Positions 1 through 7,917 of a DNA stretch of 64,000 nucleotides are shown piece by piece. Below the pieces are notes generated by a model, which saw only the letters and a list, made by a program, of their open reading frames with translations, did not search any database and was not told the DNA's origin. Each line of letters starts with the position of its first letter. Position 1 is the stretch's first letter. Position numbers and translations under genes: made by a program. Location: positions 496,001 through 560,000 of the forward strand of contig NC_013192.1 of NCBI RefSeq assembly GCF_000023905.1, given 5' to 3'. Origin of the DNA: Leptotrichia buccalis C-1013-b. GTDB taxonomy: Bacteria; Fusobacteriota; Fusobacteriia; Fusobacteriales; Leptotrichiaceae.

Positions 1-1
1 A

Positions 2-517
2 TCAGAAATTTCACAAAAGGAGTTAAAAAAAGTACGAATTATTGGAATAGTAAAAAATGTAAAAAAATTTGCAACACGAGCTGGAAAAGAGCCGATGGTA
101 AAATTTGAAATGGAAGATTTTCAAAAAAACATTGAAGTTGTTTGTTTTCCAAGAGAATACGTAACTTTTGGCTATAAAATTACGGAAGGGCAGATTATGG
201 TGCTGGAAGGAATTGTAAATTCTGAGCAAAATAAAAATACAGTTATTTTAAATAATATTTGTAACATTGAAAATCTGGAAGAAAATAAAAATCTAAAATT
301 ATACATCTTAATTGACGAAGAAGTGAAAGAAAAAAATCAAAAACTAAAAGAAATTATTTTAAAAAATAAAGGAGATAATCAAGTATTTTTGGCATTTAAA
401 ACGAATGAGAAAAAGGAAGTTGTGAAATTATCTAAGAAATATAATGTGAATTTGTCGCTGAAATTTATTAGGAAAGTTGCAAAATTATTTGGAATTGAGA
501 GAATAAAATTAAGATAA
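2..517 (+). CDS. dnaE: DNA polymerase III alpha subunit DnaE, C-terminal end (5' truncated by the window)
   Basis: The reading frame is open from base 2, so the first internal ATG at 95 is not the start; this is the tail of a longer gene. The visible 171 residues begin with an OB-fold typical of the DnaE C-terminus (VRIIGIVKNVKKFATRAGKE, then IEVVCFPREY), followed by a lysine-rich region. In DnaE this part contacts single-stranded DNA and other holoenzyme subunits, while the polymerase core lies upstream, outside the window. A separate PolC-type polymerase is at 34137-38516, so the organism carries both alpha-subunit types, as Firmicutes do. The family call rests on the OB-fold pattern only. 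Confidence 0.8.
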   Translation, partial: SEISQKELKKVRIIGIVKNVKKFATRAGKEPMVKFEMEDFQKNIEVVCFPREYVTFGYKITEGQIMVLEGIVNSEQNKNTVILNNICNIENLEENKNLKLYILIDEEVKEKNQKLKEIILKNKGDNQVFLAFKTNEKKEVVKLSKKYNVNLSLKFIRKVAKLFGIERIKLR

Positions 518-714
518 ATAGTTTTATAAAATAGATTTTATTATAAAAATTATGGTTAAGAAAATTTAAAAATAATTTAATTAAATAGGAATAAGTTTAA
601 TCTTAATTTTTTTTAATGAAATTAAAATTTATATTATTGAATAGTTCTGATATATTTATTTGATTTTAAGAAGAATTAGTTATATAATAAGAAAAAATTT
701 AAAGGAGCGAGAAG

Positions 715-1482
715 ATGAATTTTTTTGCAAAAAAATTGAAAAACTTTTTTTCAGTAATATTTGTTATCGCGATATTTATTACATTTACTGTTCTAACGTT
801 TTCAGAAAATTCAGAATTTCTGGCAATTGGGAATTTAAAAATTGTACGGCAAGAGCCATTAGTAATAAAAAGGGAGGATTTAAATATTACAATTGAAAAA
901 AATAGGACAATAAAAGTAAATAGTGTCTATACATTTGAAAACATTGGAAATTACAATGTAAAATCAACATTTATGTTTTGGCTTGATACAAATGTGGAAA
1001 AGACTGATAAAAAGGATTTTAGTAATAAAAATACAAATAATCGAGGAAAATTTGTAAAAAACATAAAATTTTTGACAGATTATAAAAAAGCACAAAGTCT
1101 GCGAGCAGTCATTAACTTTGATGAAAGTATTTATGAAAATCAGGTTACAGACAATATTCAGCGTGAATGGTTTGCCATTTCAAAAGTAATTCCATCAATG
1201 GAAGAAGGAAAAGTGGCTGTTTATTATGACTTAATAAATACTAAATTTTCAAGAAATAAAGATTTTGTGTATAGTTTTGATTTAGTGGAAAACTTTTTTA
1301 ATAAGAACAAAGCAGAAGTTTTATACGTAAATATTTATAATAAATCAGATTTAAAAATTAAGAATATAGATTTTAAAGGTTATGAATTTAAAAATATCAG
1401 TAAAAATAATAAAAAAGAGCATTACCAGCTGCTTGAAGGCGGCGTAAACTTAGATGGAAAACTTGTAATAAAATTTGAGTAG
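715..1482 (+). CDS. Exported or membrane-anchored protein of unknown function
   Basis: 255 residues starting with a lysine-containing n-region and a hydrophobic stretch (about residues 12-30), a signal peptide or single membrane anchor. The rest is polar and looks like a beta-rich extracytoplasmic domain, with no catalytic motif I can name. A good ribosome binding site (AAAGGAGCG) precedes the ATG. An overlapping ORF from 660 in another frame lacks these properties. It lies between dnaE and rsmD and is probably read with rsmD. No family recognised. Confidence 0.7.
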   Translation: MNFFAKKLKNFFSVIFVIAIFITFTVLTFSENSEFLAIGNLKIVRQEPLVIKREDLNITIEKNRTIKVNSVYTFENIGNYNVKSTFMFWLDTNVEKTDKKDFSNKNTNNRGKFVKNIKFLTDYKKAQSLRAVINFDESIYENQVTDNIQREWFAISKVIPSMEEGKVAVYYDLINTKFSRNKDFVYSFDLVENFFNKNKAEVLYVNIYNKSDLKIKNIDFKGYEFKNISKNNKKEHYQLLEGGVNLDGKLVIKFE

Positions 1483-1535
1483 ATTTTAAATTTATTTGAG
1501 ATAAAAATTAAATATAAAAAACGAAAAGAGGAAAA

Positions 1536-2090
1536 ATGAGAATTGTAGCAGGAGTACTGAAAAATAGGAGAATAAAATCAAGGGAAGGAAGAGAAACTAG
1601 ACCTACGCTAGAAAGAATAAAAGAGGCAATTTTCAGCATAATTGGAGAAAAAGTTGCAGATGCCAAATTTTTGGATTTGTATTCAGGAACTGGGAATGTT
1701 TCGTTTGAAGCACTTAGCCGTGGGGCAAAAAGAGCAATTATGATTGAGGAAGATAAGGAGGCTCTTAGAATAATTATTGAAAATGTAAATCATTTAGGCA
1801 TAGAAGAAAAATGTCGTGCCTATAAAAATGATGTTTCTCGTGCGATAGAAATTCTAGCGAGAAAAAATGAAATATTTGACATAATATTTTTGGATCCGCC
1901 TTACAAGGAAAATATTTCAACAAAAACGATTGAAAAAATATCAGAAGAAAATCTTTTGGAACGAGATGGAATTATAATTTCAGAACACAGCACGTATGAG
2001 AAAATGGCTGATAAAATAGGTAATTTTGTGAAGTACGACGAGAGGGATTATAATAAGAAGGTGGTTAGTTTTTATAGGTTTGAGAATTAA
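1536..2090 (+). CDS. rsmD: 16S rRNA (guanine(966)-N2)-methyltransferase RsmD
   Basis: 184 residues, the usual RsmD length. The N-terminus MRIVAGVLKNRRIKSREG and the TRPT box are typical of the family. The SAM-binding loop is DLYSGTGN (47-54) and the catalytic motif is DPPY (120-123), as in N6-adenine/N2-guanine methyltransferases. RsmD methylates G966 of 16S rRNA during assembly of the small subunit. The gene is followed 28 bp later by xseB on the same strand, so the two are probably co-transcribed. GAGG precedes the ATG. Confidence 0.92.
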   Translation: MRIVAGVLKNRRIKSREGRETRPTLERIKEAIFSIIGEKVADAKFLDLYSGTGNVSFEALSRGAKRAIMIEEDKEALRIIIENVNHLGIEEKCRAYKNDVSRAIEILARKNEIFDIIFLDPPYKENISTKTIEKISEENLLERDGIIISEHSTYEKMADKIGNFVKYDERDYNKKVVSFYRFEN

Positions 2091-2118
2091 ATAAAAAATA
2101 TGAAGGAGAAAAATAAAA

Positions 2119-2340
2119 ATGGCAGTAAAAAAACAAAGTTATGAAGAAAATATTGCACAAATTGATGAAATTTTGGAAAAATTGGAAAGTGAAGAATTGT
2201 CGCTAGATGATTCGATTTCTGAATACGAGAAGGCGATTAAGCTCATTAAAGATTCGGAAAAATTGCTTGAATCTGGAGAAGGGAAAGTTATGAAGGTGCT
2301 TGAAAAAAATGGGAAACTGGAAATGGAAAAGTTTGAATAA
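2119..2340 (+). CDS. xseB: Exodeoxyribonuclease VII small subunit XseB
   Basis: A 73-residue acidic helical protein with the XseB pattern (YEENIAQIDEILEKLES, then LSLDDSISEYEKAIKLI). XseB forms a complex with the catalytic subunit XseA, which degrades single-stranded DNA to oligonucleotides. xseA is not in the window. In many genomes xseB sits directly before a farnesyl diphosphate synthase gene, and the same order is seen here with ispA next. The start is preceded by GAAGGAG. Confidence 0.9.
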   Translation: MAVKKQSYEENIAQIDEILEKLESEELSLDDSISEYEKAIKLIKDSEKLLESGEGKVMKVLEKNGKLEMEKFE

Positions 2341-2458
2341 AGATAGGCAGATTTTCAAAGATAGTAGAATATTTAAAATTTTTGAGTTCAGTTTTGAAGT
2401 AAATTTATTTTAAGAAGATTGTTTTTTAAAAATAAAAATTTGAGTGATTGGGGGTAAA

Positions 2459-3349
2459 ATGTTACGGGAATATTTGGAAGATAAAAAGAAAATTGTAGAA
2501 GGCAATTTAAAGGAATTACTTGGCAATTATGAAAATAAATATCCTGAAAAATTGTCGGAGGCAATGGAATATGCGGTTATGAACGGAGGAAAGCGAATAC
2601 GTCCTATTTTGATGTATATGATTTGTGATTTGTTTGAAAAAAATAATTGTAAAAGTTATGATAAAATTAAGGAAATTGCTGCTGCACTTGAGTTTATACA
2701 TTGCTATTCACTTGTTCACGATGATTTACCAGCGATGGACAATGATGATTACAGACGTGGTAAACTTACAGTTCACAAAAAATACAATGAAGCAATTGGG
2801 GTTCTTGTGGGAGATGTTCTTTTGACAGAAGCCTTTGGAATAATTGCTAATTCTAAAAGTTTAGGAGATAAAAATAAGATTGAAATTATTTCGAAATTGT
2901 CTGAATATGCAGGATTTTTTGGAATGGTTGGCGGGCAGTTTGTGGATATGGAGTCTGAAAATAAGAAAGTGGAAATTGACACATTAAAATATATTCACGC
3001 TCATAAGACTGGAAAATTACTGACTGCTGCGATTGAATTGCCAATGATTGCTTTGGATATTGAAAGTGAAAAGCGTGAAAAAATGGTAGAATATTCAAAA
3101 TTATTGGGAATTGCCTTTCAGATTAAGGATGATATTCTGGATATTGAAGGGAATTTTGAGGAAATTGGTAAAAAATCGAATGATGCTCAAAATGAAAAGA
3201 CGACTTATCCGAGTATTTTTGGGCTTGAGAAAAGCAAAAAGTTGTTGCAGGAATATTTGGAAAAAGCAAAAAAGATTATTGAGAATGAGTTTGAGGGAAA
3301 TCAATTATTTTTGGAATTAACGGATTATTTTGGGAATAGAAAAAAATAA
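2459..3349 (+). CDS. ispA: Polyprenyl synthetase, probably farnesyl diphosphate synthase IspA
   Basis: The first aspartate-rich motif DDLPAMD lies at 88-94 within HCYSLVHDDLPAMDNDD, which closely follows the bacterial IspA pattern, and the second, DDILD, lies at 224-228. GGKRIRP near residue 43 binds diphosphate. The enzyme condenses isopentenyl diphosphate with allylic diphosphates in the cytosol, feeding quinone and undecaprenyl lipid synthesis. I chose the ATG at 2459 because GGGGGT precedes it; an in-frame GTG at 2444 would add five residues but has no ribosome binding site. Product chain length cannot be fixed from sequence alone. Confidence 0.9.
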   Translation: MLREYLEDKKKIVEGNLKELLGNYENKYPEKLSEAMEYAVMNGGKRIRPILMYMICDLFEKNNCKSYDKIKEIAAALEFIHCYSLVHDDLPAMDNDDYRRGKLTVHKKYNEAIGVLVGDVLLTEAFGIIANSKSLGDKNKIEIISKLSEYAGFFGMVGGQFVDMESENKKVEIDTLKYIHAHKTGKLLTAAIELPMIALDIESEKREKMVEYSKLLGIAFQIKDDILDIEGNFEEIGKKSNDAQNEKTTYPSIFGLEKSKKLLQEYLEKAKKIIENEFEGNQLFLELTDYFGNRKK

Positions 3350-3445
3350 TAAAAGATTTCTGATGATTTTTTCGATAATTTTAGGTTATGTGATAATGAC
3401 GTTTTTATAAAAAATAAAAAAATAGTTAGAAGGAAGTGAGATATT

Positions 3446-4156
3446 ATGAAAATAAAAAAATTACTGATGATGGTATTAGTGCTGTTATCTGTACAAATGT
3501 GTGGGCCTGAACCTAAATTGGACTACAACGTTACAAAAAGTGAAAGTTACAAAATTTCTGAAAAAAAAATGAAAAAGAATTCATTAGAAGTAAAAAAAGG
3601 TTTTGAAGCTGACAATGATAAATTTAGAAATAAAGCTAAAGAAGTCACTAAAAAATTTATAGAAGATATGATGGCAAAAGAATTTCAAAATAAAAATGAA
3701 ACATTTGCTACTCAGGCAATGAAACAAATGGTAGTTAATATGATAGAAAAAGGTATCGAGTATCAAAAAAGTAAAATAGAAGAAATTAGATTTTTTAATG
3801 ATGAAGAAGTGCAAATTACTCAGAAAGTAAAAGTTTTTGATAATAGCAAAGGGAACATTGCAAAACTTCAAAATGAATATGAACTTTTAAAGCTTGTTGC
3901 ACAAAAATTGCAATATAAAGATATACAAGATATGTCATCTCAAATGGAAAAAATGGATAAGAAAGAAGCTTTTTCTAAATTTATGAATGGTATAAGCGGA
4001 GTTATAGAAGATGAATTTAAAAAAGAAGAAAATTATACAGAAATGACTACAACTGTTAATATGAATAAAGTAAATAATACTTGGCATATAAAAAATTTAG
4101 ATGAACAAATTAAAGCGATAGAAATGATATTTTCAAATTTATCAAACAGTATGTAA
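3446..4156 (+). CDS. Putative lipoprotein or secreted protein, unknown function
   Basis: 236 residues with a basic n-region and hydrophobic core (about residues 6-17) followed by Cys19-Gly. The residues before the cysteine (SVQM) fit the lipobox poorly, so lipidation is uncertain. The mature part is lysine and glutamate rich and mostly helical, like small DUF4878-type lipoproteins, but I cannot assign a family. A good AGAAGGAAG site precedes the ATG. pgeF follows after 23 bp and may be co-transcribed. Confidence 0.65.
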   Translation: MKIKKLLMMVLVLLSVQMCGPEPKLDYNVTKSESYKISEKKMKKNSLEVKKGFEADNDKFRNKAKEVTKKFIEDMMAKEFQNKNETFATQAMKQMVVNMIEKGIEYQKSKIEEIRFFNDEEVQITQKVKVFDNSKGNIAKLQNEYELLKLVAQKLQYKDIQDMSSQMEKMDKKEAFSKFMNGISGVIEDEFKKEENYTEMTTTVNMNKVNNTWHIKNLDEQIKAIEMIFSNLSNSM

Positions 4157-4179
4157 AAAATATAAAAGGATAGATAGTT

Positions 4180-4959
4180 ATGTTTATAGAAAATAAAAGT
4201 TATTATTATATTGAAGAATTTGAAAAATACGGTATTACGGCAGTTTATACAAAGAAAATCGCTGGAAATATGTCTGATTATTGCCCAATCGAAAATCAGG
4301 AAGAAGGAATACAAAAAAAAAATCGTGAAAAGTTATTAGAAGACTTGAATTTAACAGATAAACAGGAAGTGATGGCATTTCAGACACATTCTAACAATGT
4401 AAAAACCATTGATGAAGATACAACGAAATATTATTATGAAAAAGAAGAAGATATTGATGGATTTCTGACAAAAAGGAAAGATATTGCAATTTTTACATTT
4501 TATGCGGATTGTTTGCCGATTTTTGTATATGATAAGGAAAATCAGGTTATTGGGGTGTGGCATTCAGGATGGCCGGGGACATTTAAGGAAATAATGAAGT
4601 CAGGACTTTTGGAAATGAAAAAAAATTATGGAACGAAAATTGAGAATGTAATAATGGCATTAGGAATTGGAATCGGACAAAAGGACTATGAAGTTGGAAA
4701 TGAGTTTTATGATAAGTTTATGGAAAAATTTGGAAAAAGTGATGGCAAAATTGTAGAAGAATCATTCTGGTTTAATGAAGAAACAAAAAAATATCATTTT
4801 GACAATACAAAATTTAATGAACTTATGGCATTGAAATTTGGGATAAAAAAGGAAAATTTGATTATAGCAAATGAAAGCACATTTAATGAGAAATTTCATT
4901 CTTATAGAAGGGATGGAAAAAATGCTGGAAGGGCTACAGCAATGATTAGTTTTAAATAA
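4180..4959 (+). CDS. pgeF: Laccase-domain protein (PgeF/YlmD/YfiH family)
   Basis: 259 residues with the family's metal-binding motifs: QTHSNNV, the FYADCLPIFVYD segment with its cysteine, and GVWHSGWPGT with a histidine (usually HAGWRGT). Members have been reported as peptidoglycan editing factors that remove misincorporated serine, and also as purine nucleoside phosphorylase or adenosine deaminase-like enzymes; sequence cannot decide between them. HSGWPGT instead of HAGWRGT is a slight deviation. A weak AAGGA precedes the ATG. Confidence 0.85.
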   Translation: MFIENKSYYYIEEFEKYGITAVYTKKIAGNMSDYCPIENQEEGIQKKNREKLLEDLNLTDKQEVMAFQTHSNNVKTIDEDTTKYYYEKEEDIDGFLTKRKDIAIFTFYADCLPIFVYDKENQVIGVWHSGWPGTFKEIMKSGLLEMKKNYGTKIENVIMALGIGIGQKDYEVGNEFYDKFMEKFGKSDGKIVEESFWFNEETKKYHFDNTKFNELMALKFGIKKENLIIANESTFNEKFHSYRRDGKNAGRATAMISFK

Positions 4960-4991
4960 ATAAAAAATATATTTTAAGAAAGGAAAAATTT

Positions 4992-5552
4992 ATGAAAAAG
5001 ATTTTAACATTAGCATTTTTAGTAATTGGAGTGACAACATTTTCTGCTAGCTGTGACTGGTTTAAAGAGAATACAGAATATGCAGATAAAATGGTGGAAC
5101 TTGTAAAGAAAGAGAGATTGACAAACAAGGTTTATTGTGATACGGACCAAAAAAAAATGGTTTATGAAACTGTGGATAACGATACTAATGAAAAATATAT
5201 AGAAATAGGATTAAGTTACAACAAGAACAAGAAAAATAGTTTTACTTATGAAGATATTTTAAATTCTTTTGTGGAATTTGAAAAAGATGTAGATAAATTA
5301 TACCCTTGGGTAAATTTAACAAAACTAGAGTATCAAAATGCTCCAAGATACTATAATTACAGAATGTACGTATATAATCCCGAAACTCAAAATGAATACA
5401 TGGCTTTCCTAGTTACCTATGATACATCTAATGGAACTTGGAATAAATATTACAGTAATGAATTTTGGAACGGAGAAAATGAAAATGAAAAAGAAATAAT
5501 AAACGTAATAAAAGAAACTGGATTAAAAGAAACAGATGATATAATTTACTAA
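4992..5552 (+). CDS. Secreted protein of unknown function
   Basis: 186 residues with a clear signal peptide: MKK, a hydrophobic core, and probable cleavage after TFSA near residue 18. The mature protein is rich in Asn, Tyr and Glu and has no motif I recognise. A good AGAAAGGAAAA site precedes the ATG. It is the last gene of the plus-strand group and is followed by a terminator shared with the convergent cyclo-ligase gene. Confidence 0.7.
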   Translation: MKKILTLAFLVIGVTTFSASCDWFKENTEYADKMVELVKKERLTNKVYCDTDQKKMVYETVDNDTNEKYIEIGLSYNKNKKNSFTYEDILNSFVEFEKDVDKLYPWVNLTKLEYQNAPRYYNYRMYVYNPETQNEYMAFLVTYDTSNGTWNKYYSNEFWNGENENEKEIINVIKETGLKETDDIIY

Positions 5553-5558
5553 TTAAAT

Positions 5559-5609
5559 TACGCCAAAGCACTCATAGTATTAAAAATGAGATGAATGGCG
5601 TATTTTTTC
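5559..5609. terminator. Bidirectional terminator between convergent genes
   Basis: Arms TACGCCA and TGGCGTA enclose an inner CTCAT/ATGAG pairing and are followed by a run of T. On the other strand, A-rich sequence gives a weaker U-tract. The position between two convergent genes fits use in both directions. Confidence 0.75.
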
Positions 5610-5620
5610 TAATAATTTAA

Positions 5621-6199
5621 TTAAATAACTTTATTTTCACTAACTATAAAATTTAAAATCATATCATGACTTTCTGTTGGAACTTCATCAACTATTTGAA
5701 AATCATAACATATACCAATAAACAAAACTTTTTTATTTTTTTCTCTAACTTTTTTCAAAAACGTATCATAATATCCACCGCCAAATCCAATTCGATTTTT
5801 TTCAAAATCAAAGACAACTGCTGGAACAATTACAATATCCAAAATGTTTTCGTTATAAAAATCGCTGGAAGAAGATTCATAATATCCAAATTTATGTAAT
5901 ACAAGCTCATTTTCGTTATATTTATTAATTTTCATTTCTCTATTTTTACTATCTGTAATTTTTGGAATAAAAAAACTTTTCTCAGGATAAAGTTTCATCA
6001 ATTTTGTGATTCTCACTTCATTTTTCATATCCATAAAAATCATTATATTTTCAGCATTTTTTATAAATTTTTCTAAATTTTGAATAATTAAATCACTTTT
6101 TTTTTCTACTTCTTCAGTGGATAAATTATTTCTTTTTTTCAAAATTTCTTGTCTAATTTTATCCTTTTCTAGCTGTAAGTTTAACTTTTCATTTTTCAT
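5621..6199 (-). CDS. 5-formyltetrahydrofolate cyclo-ligase (MTHFS family)
   Basis: 192 residues. The N-terminal QEILKKRNNLS segment and the C-terminal RIGFGGGYYDTFL (GFGGGYYD is the family signature) identify the enzyme, which converts 5-formyl-THF to 5,10-methenyl-THF using ATP. It returns storage folate to the one-carbon pool, which also involves Fhs (39782) and MetF (25173) in this window. AAAAGGGGAG lies upstream of the ATG on the minus strand. Confidence 0.92.
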   Translation of the reverse strand: MKNEKLNLQLEKDKIRQEILKKRNNLSTEEVEKKSDLIIQNLEKFIKNAENIMIFMDMKNEVRITKLMKLYPEKSFFIPKITDSKNREMKINKYNENELVLHKFGYYESSSSDFYNENILDIVIVPAVVFDFEKNRIGFGGGYYDTFLKKVREKNKKVLFIGICYDFQIVDEVPTESHDMILNFIVSENKVI

Positions 6200-6236
6200 A
6201 CAAAAATCTCCCCTTTTATAAAAAATATTTTTTAAA

Positions 6237-6827
6237 TTATTTAATTTTCATTGGAATGCCAGACACCACAAAATAAACTTCATCAGCCCTTTTTGCCACA
6301 GCCTGATTCATTTTTCCTGCAATTTCACGAAAATAACGTCCCAATGGATAACTCGGCACAAGCCCCAATCCCAGCTCATTTGACACAATTATCGTATTTT
6401 CAAATTGATTTGTTATATTCAGCAGTTCATTTACTGTGTTTTCCACATTTTTGTCCAACTTTTCCACAATTTTTACATAAGATTTTTTGTCAAAATTATC
6501 CCAGTCAACATCCTTTTCCTCAAAAATTATGTTAGTAATCATAGTTGTAAGACAGTCCACAAGCATATTATTCTTAATGCCATTTTTTGTTTTAGGAAAA
6601 TATTCATTTAAACTATTTTCAAAATTTTTATAAGTTTCCACAGTTCCCCAATTGTTTTTCCTTCTCTCCTTATGCAACCTCACCTTTTCCTTCATTTCCT
6701 CATCAAACACAAGCGATGTTGCCAAATACACATTTTCCTGCTTCCCATTATTCAAACTTAAAATTAACTCTTCAGCAAACTTGCTTTTCCCACTTTTTGC
6801 CCCGCCAGTAACAAAAATTAATGCCAT
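6237..6827 (-). CDS. cobU: Adenosylcobinamide kinase / adenosylcobinamide-phosphate guanylyltransferase CobU
   Basis: Begins MALIFVTGGAKSGKSKFAEE with the P-loop GGAKSGKS at 8-15, followed by a VDCLTT block, SNELGLGLVPSYPLGRYFRE and a RADEVYFVVSGIP end, all typical of CobU. It phosphorylates adenosylcobinamide and attaches GMP in the nucleotide-loop branch of cobalamin synthesis and salvage. I place the start at 6827; an in-frame start at 6863 would add 12 residues that overlap the terminator hairpin. No other loop-assembly gene is nearby; the only other corrinoid gene in the window is cbiE at 50679. Confidence 0.9.
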   Translation of the reverse strand: MALIFVTGGAKSGKSKFAEELILSLNNGKQENVYLATSLVFDEEMKEKVRLHKERRKNNWGTVETYKNFENSLNEYFPKTKNGIKNNMLVDCLTTMITNIIFEEKDVDWDNFDKKSYVKIVEKLDKNVENTVNELLNITNQFENTIIVSNELGLGLVPSYPLGRYFREIAGKMNQAVAKRADEVYFVVSGIPMKIK

Positions 6828-6863
6828 TCCTTTCACTCCCTTTTCACAATTTTCTATAAACAA

Positions 6864-6895
6864 AAAAACAACCTCATATAAAAGTTGTTGTTTTT
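6864..6895 (-). terminator. Terminator-like hairpin between the CRISPR array and cobU
   Basis: AAAAACAAC at 6864-6872 pairs with GTTGTTTTT at 6887-6895 around a 14-nt loop. On the minus strand the stem is followed by a U-run, so it should end transcripts of the minus-strand CRISPR array before cobU. Confidence 0.6.
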
Positions 6896-6903
6896 AATTT
6901 TTT

Positions 6904-7089
6904 GTTCCAATCCTTGTTTTAATGGATTCACTATTCTTACAATATAAAGAAGAAATAAAAAGGGCAATCAGGACCATGTTTCAATCCTTATTTTAATGGA
7001 TTCACTATTCTTACGAGCTTGGATTTGCTTTAAAAGAAATTCAAGAAATTCAGTCTCAATCCTTGTTTTAATGGATTCACTATTCTTAC
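6904..7089 (-). CRISPR. Short CRISPR array: three 37-nt repeats, two spacers (37 and 38 nt)
   Basis: Repeats lie at 6904-6940, 6978-7014 and 7053-7089; spacers at 6941-6977 and 7015-7052. On the minus strand the middle repeat starts GTAAGAATAGTG and ends ATTGAAAC, the usual 8-nt handle of type I and III crRNAs, so the array reads leftward with its leader on the right. The outer repeats carry single changes in the handle (ATTGAGAC at the leader end, ATTGGAAC at the far end). No cas gene is in the window. The repeat does not resemble Cas13a repeats of Leptotrichia. Subtype cannot be assigned from this alone. Confidence 0.9.
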
Positions 7090-7327
7090 ATCCCGTACTT
7101 TTGAGAAAACCCTTTACTTATCAATGTTACAAGAATTTTTTCAGACATTAAAATCGCATTTTTTTGATTAATTTTTGTCATTTTTTGCTGTTTTTTTAGC
7201 ATTTTCCGTAACTCCTAACTAGCATTTTTACTGGCTTTAAGTGGATTTTTCTCTGCATTTTTAATTTTTAGTAGTGGTAGGAATTTTTTCTACAAACTTA
7301 TTGTACCATATTTTTTTGATTTTTCAA
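7090..7327 (-). promoter_or_regulatory. CRISPR leader with promoter
   Basis: The sequence to the right of the last repeat is A/T-rich and non-coding. On the minus strand a promoter is visible: -35 TTGAAA (plus 7322-7327), 16-nt spacer, -10 TACAAT (plus 7300-7305) with an extended TGG before it. Transcription would start near 7293 and run about 200 nt before the first repeat, a normal leader arrangement. Confidence 0.7.
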
Positions 7328-7380
7328 AGTTTTTTATAAAAATTTCCCCGTCTAAATATTTTATATTAAACTCCATTTAA

Positions 7381-7535
7381 AAAATAGAAATAAAATTTTA
7401 CAACAATTAATTTGGTAGTCTTGTTAAAAAAAATCTAATTTTTAAGTATCCGTCTTAGAGACTTTTATAATTTTATTTATAAATATTATGATTAATAAAT
7501 ATTTTTTCGTATTTTATTTATATGTTTTTTTAACG
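7381..7535 (+). repeat. Dispersed intergenic repeat R, copy 1
   Basis: The segment 7381-7451 matches the reverse complement of 39350-39414 almost base for base, including the core ACAATTAATTTGGTAG and the end CTAATTTTTAAGTATCC. Similarity resumes further on around GATTAATAAATATTTTT, where copy 2 carries extra sequence. It has no coding capacity. Both copies lie within about 250 nt of the two-hairpin element. Confidence 0.75.
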
Positions 7536-7614
7536 AAATTTTTCTTATTTAATATTTTCTAAAATTTAAGAATTTAAATATAATAATTTTTATAATTTTA
7601 TGTAGAATGTCGTG

Positions 7615-7749
7615 ATTTTTTTGGAATAAAAACGATTGTCTGAGCGTCAGCGAGTTTCGTTTTTGTTTCAAAAAAATGCTTAGACGAGCCAGGGTTGCAA
7701 GGGAAATGGCGATTGATTTCCCTTGCTTATATAAAAAGAAAAAACATAG
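7615..7749 (+). ncRNA. Two-hairpin structured element S, copy A
   Basis: Hairpin 1 has a 21-bp stem (7615-7635 with 7657-7677, two G-U pairs) and a 21-nt loop containing GTCTGAGCGTCAGCGAG. A 19-nt linker with TAGACGAGCC follows, then hairpin 2 with an 11-bp perfect stem (7697-7707 with 7716-7726), then an A-rich 23-nt tail. Copy B at 39115-39249 has the same layout and nearly the same segment lengths, but different, still complementary stem sequences. A short minus-strand ORF across it (7549-7764) is a by-product. Whether it acts as RNA or as a DNA element is not known. Confidence 0.6.
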
Positions 7750-7917
7750 AATTAAGAAAAACATTTGTTAACAATAAGCAGTTTTTTAAAATCTGAATAA
7801 AAATCCTTATATGGATAATTAAAGACATTTTAATAGTTAAATAGATTGTATAATAGTATAGTAGTATTAAATTTCTCTCTTTTCTCAAACTATATAAAAA
7901 ATATTTTTAGTTAAATT
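7750..7917. other. A/T-rich intergenic stretch downstream of the EF-G-like gene
   Basis: No gene, terminator or clear promoter is seen here. The minus-strand EF-G-like gene ends at 7918. Confidence 0.5.

Noticed and set aside
660-896. 78-codon plus-strand ORF
   Set aside because: Overlaps the secreted-protein gene at 715 in another frame and lacks a ribosome binding site.
6904-7089. Type VI (Cas13a) array
   Set aside because: The repeat is 37 nt and ends ATTGAAAC; Leptotrichia Cas13a repeats have a different hairpin and end. No Cas13 gene is present.
7549-7764. 71-codon minus-strand ORF
   Set aside because: It lies across the hairpins of element S and is explained by them; no ribosome binding site and no homologous frame in copy B.
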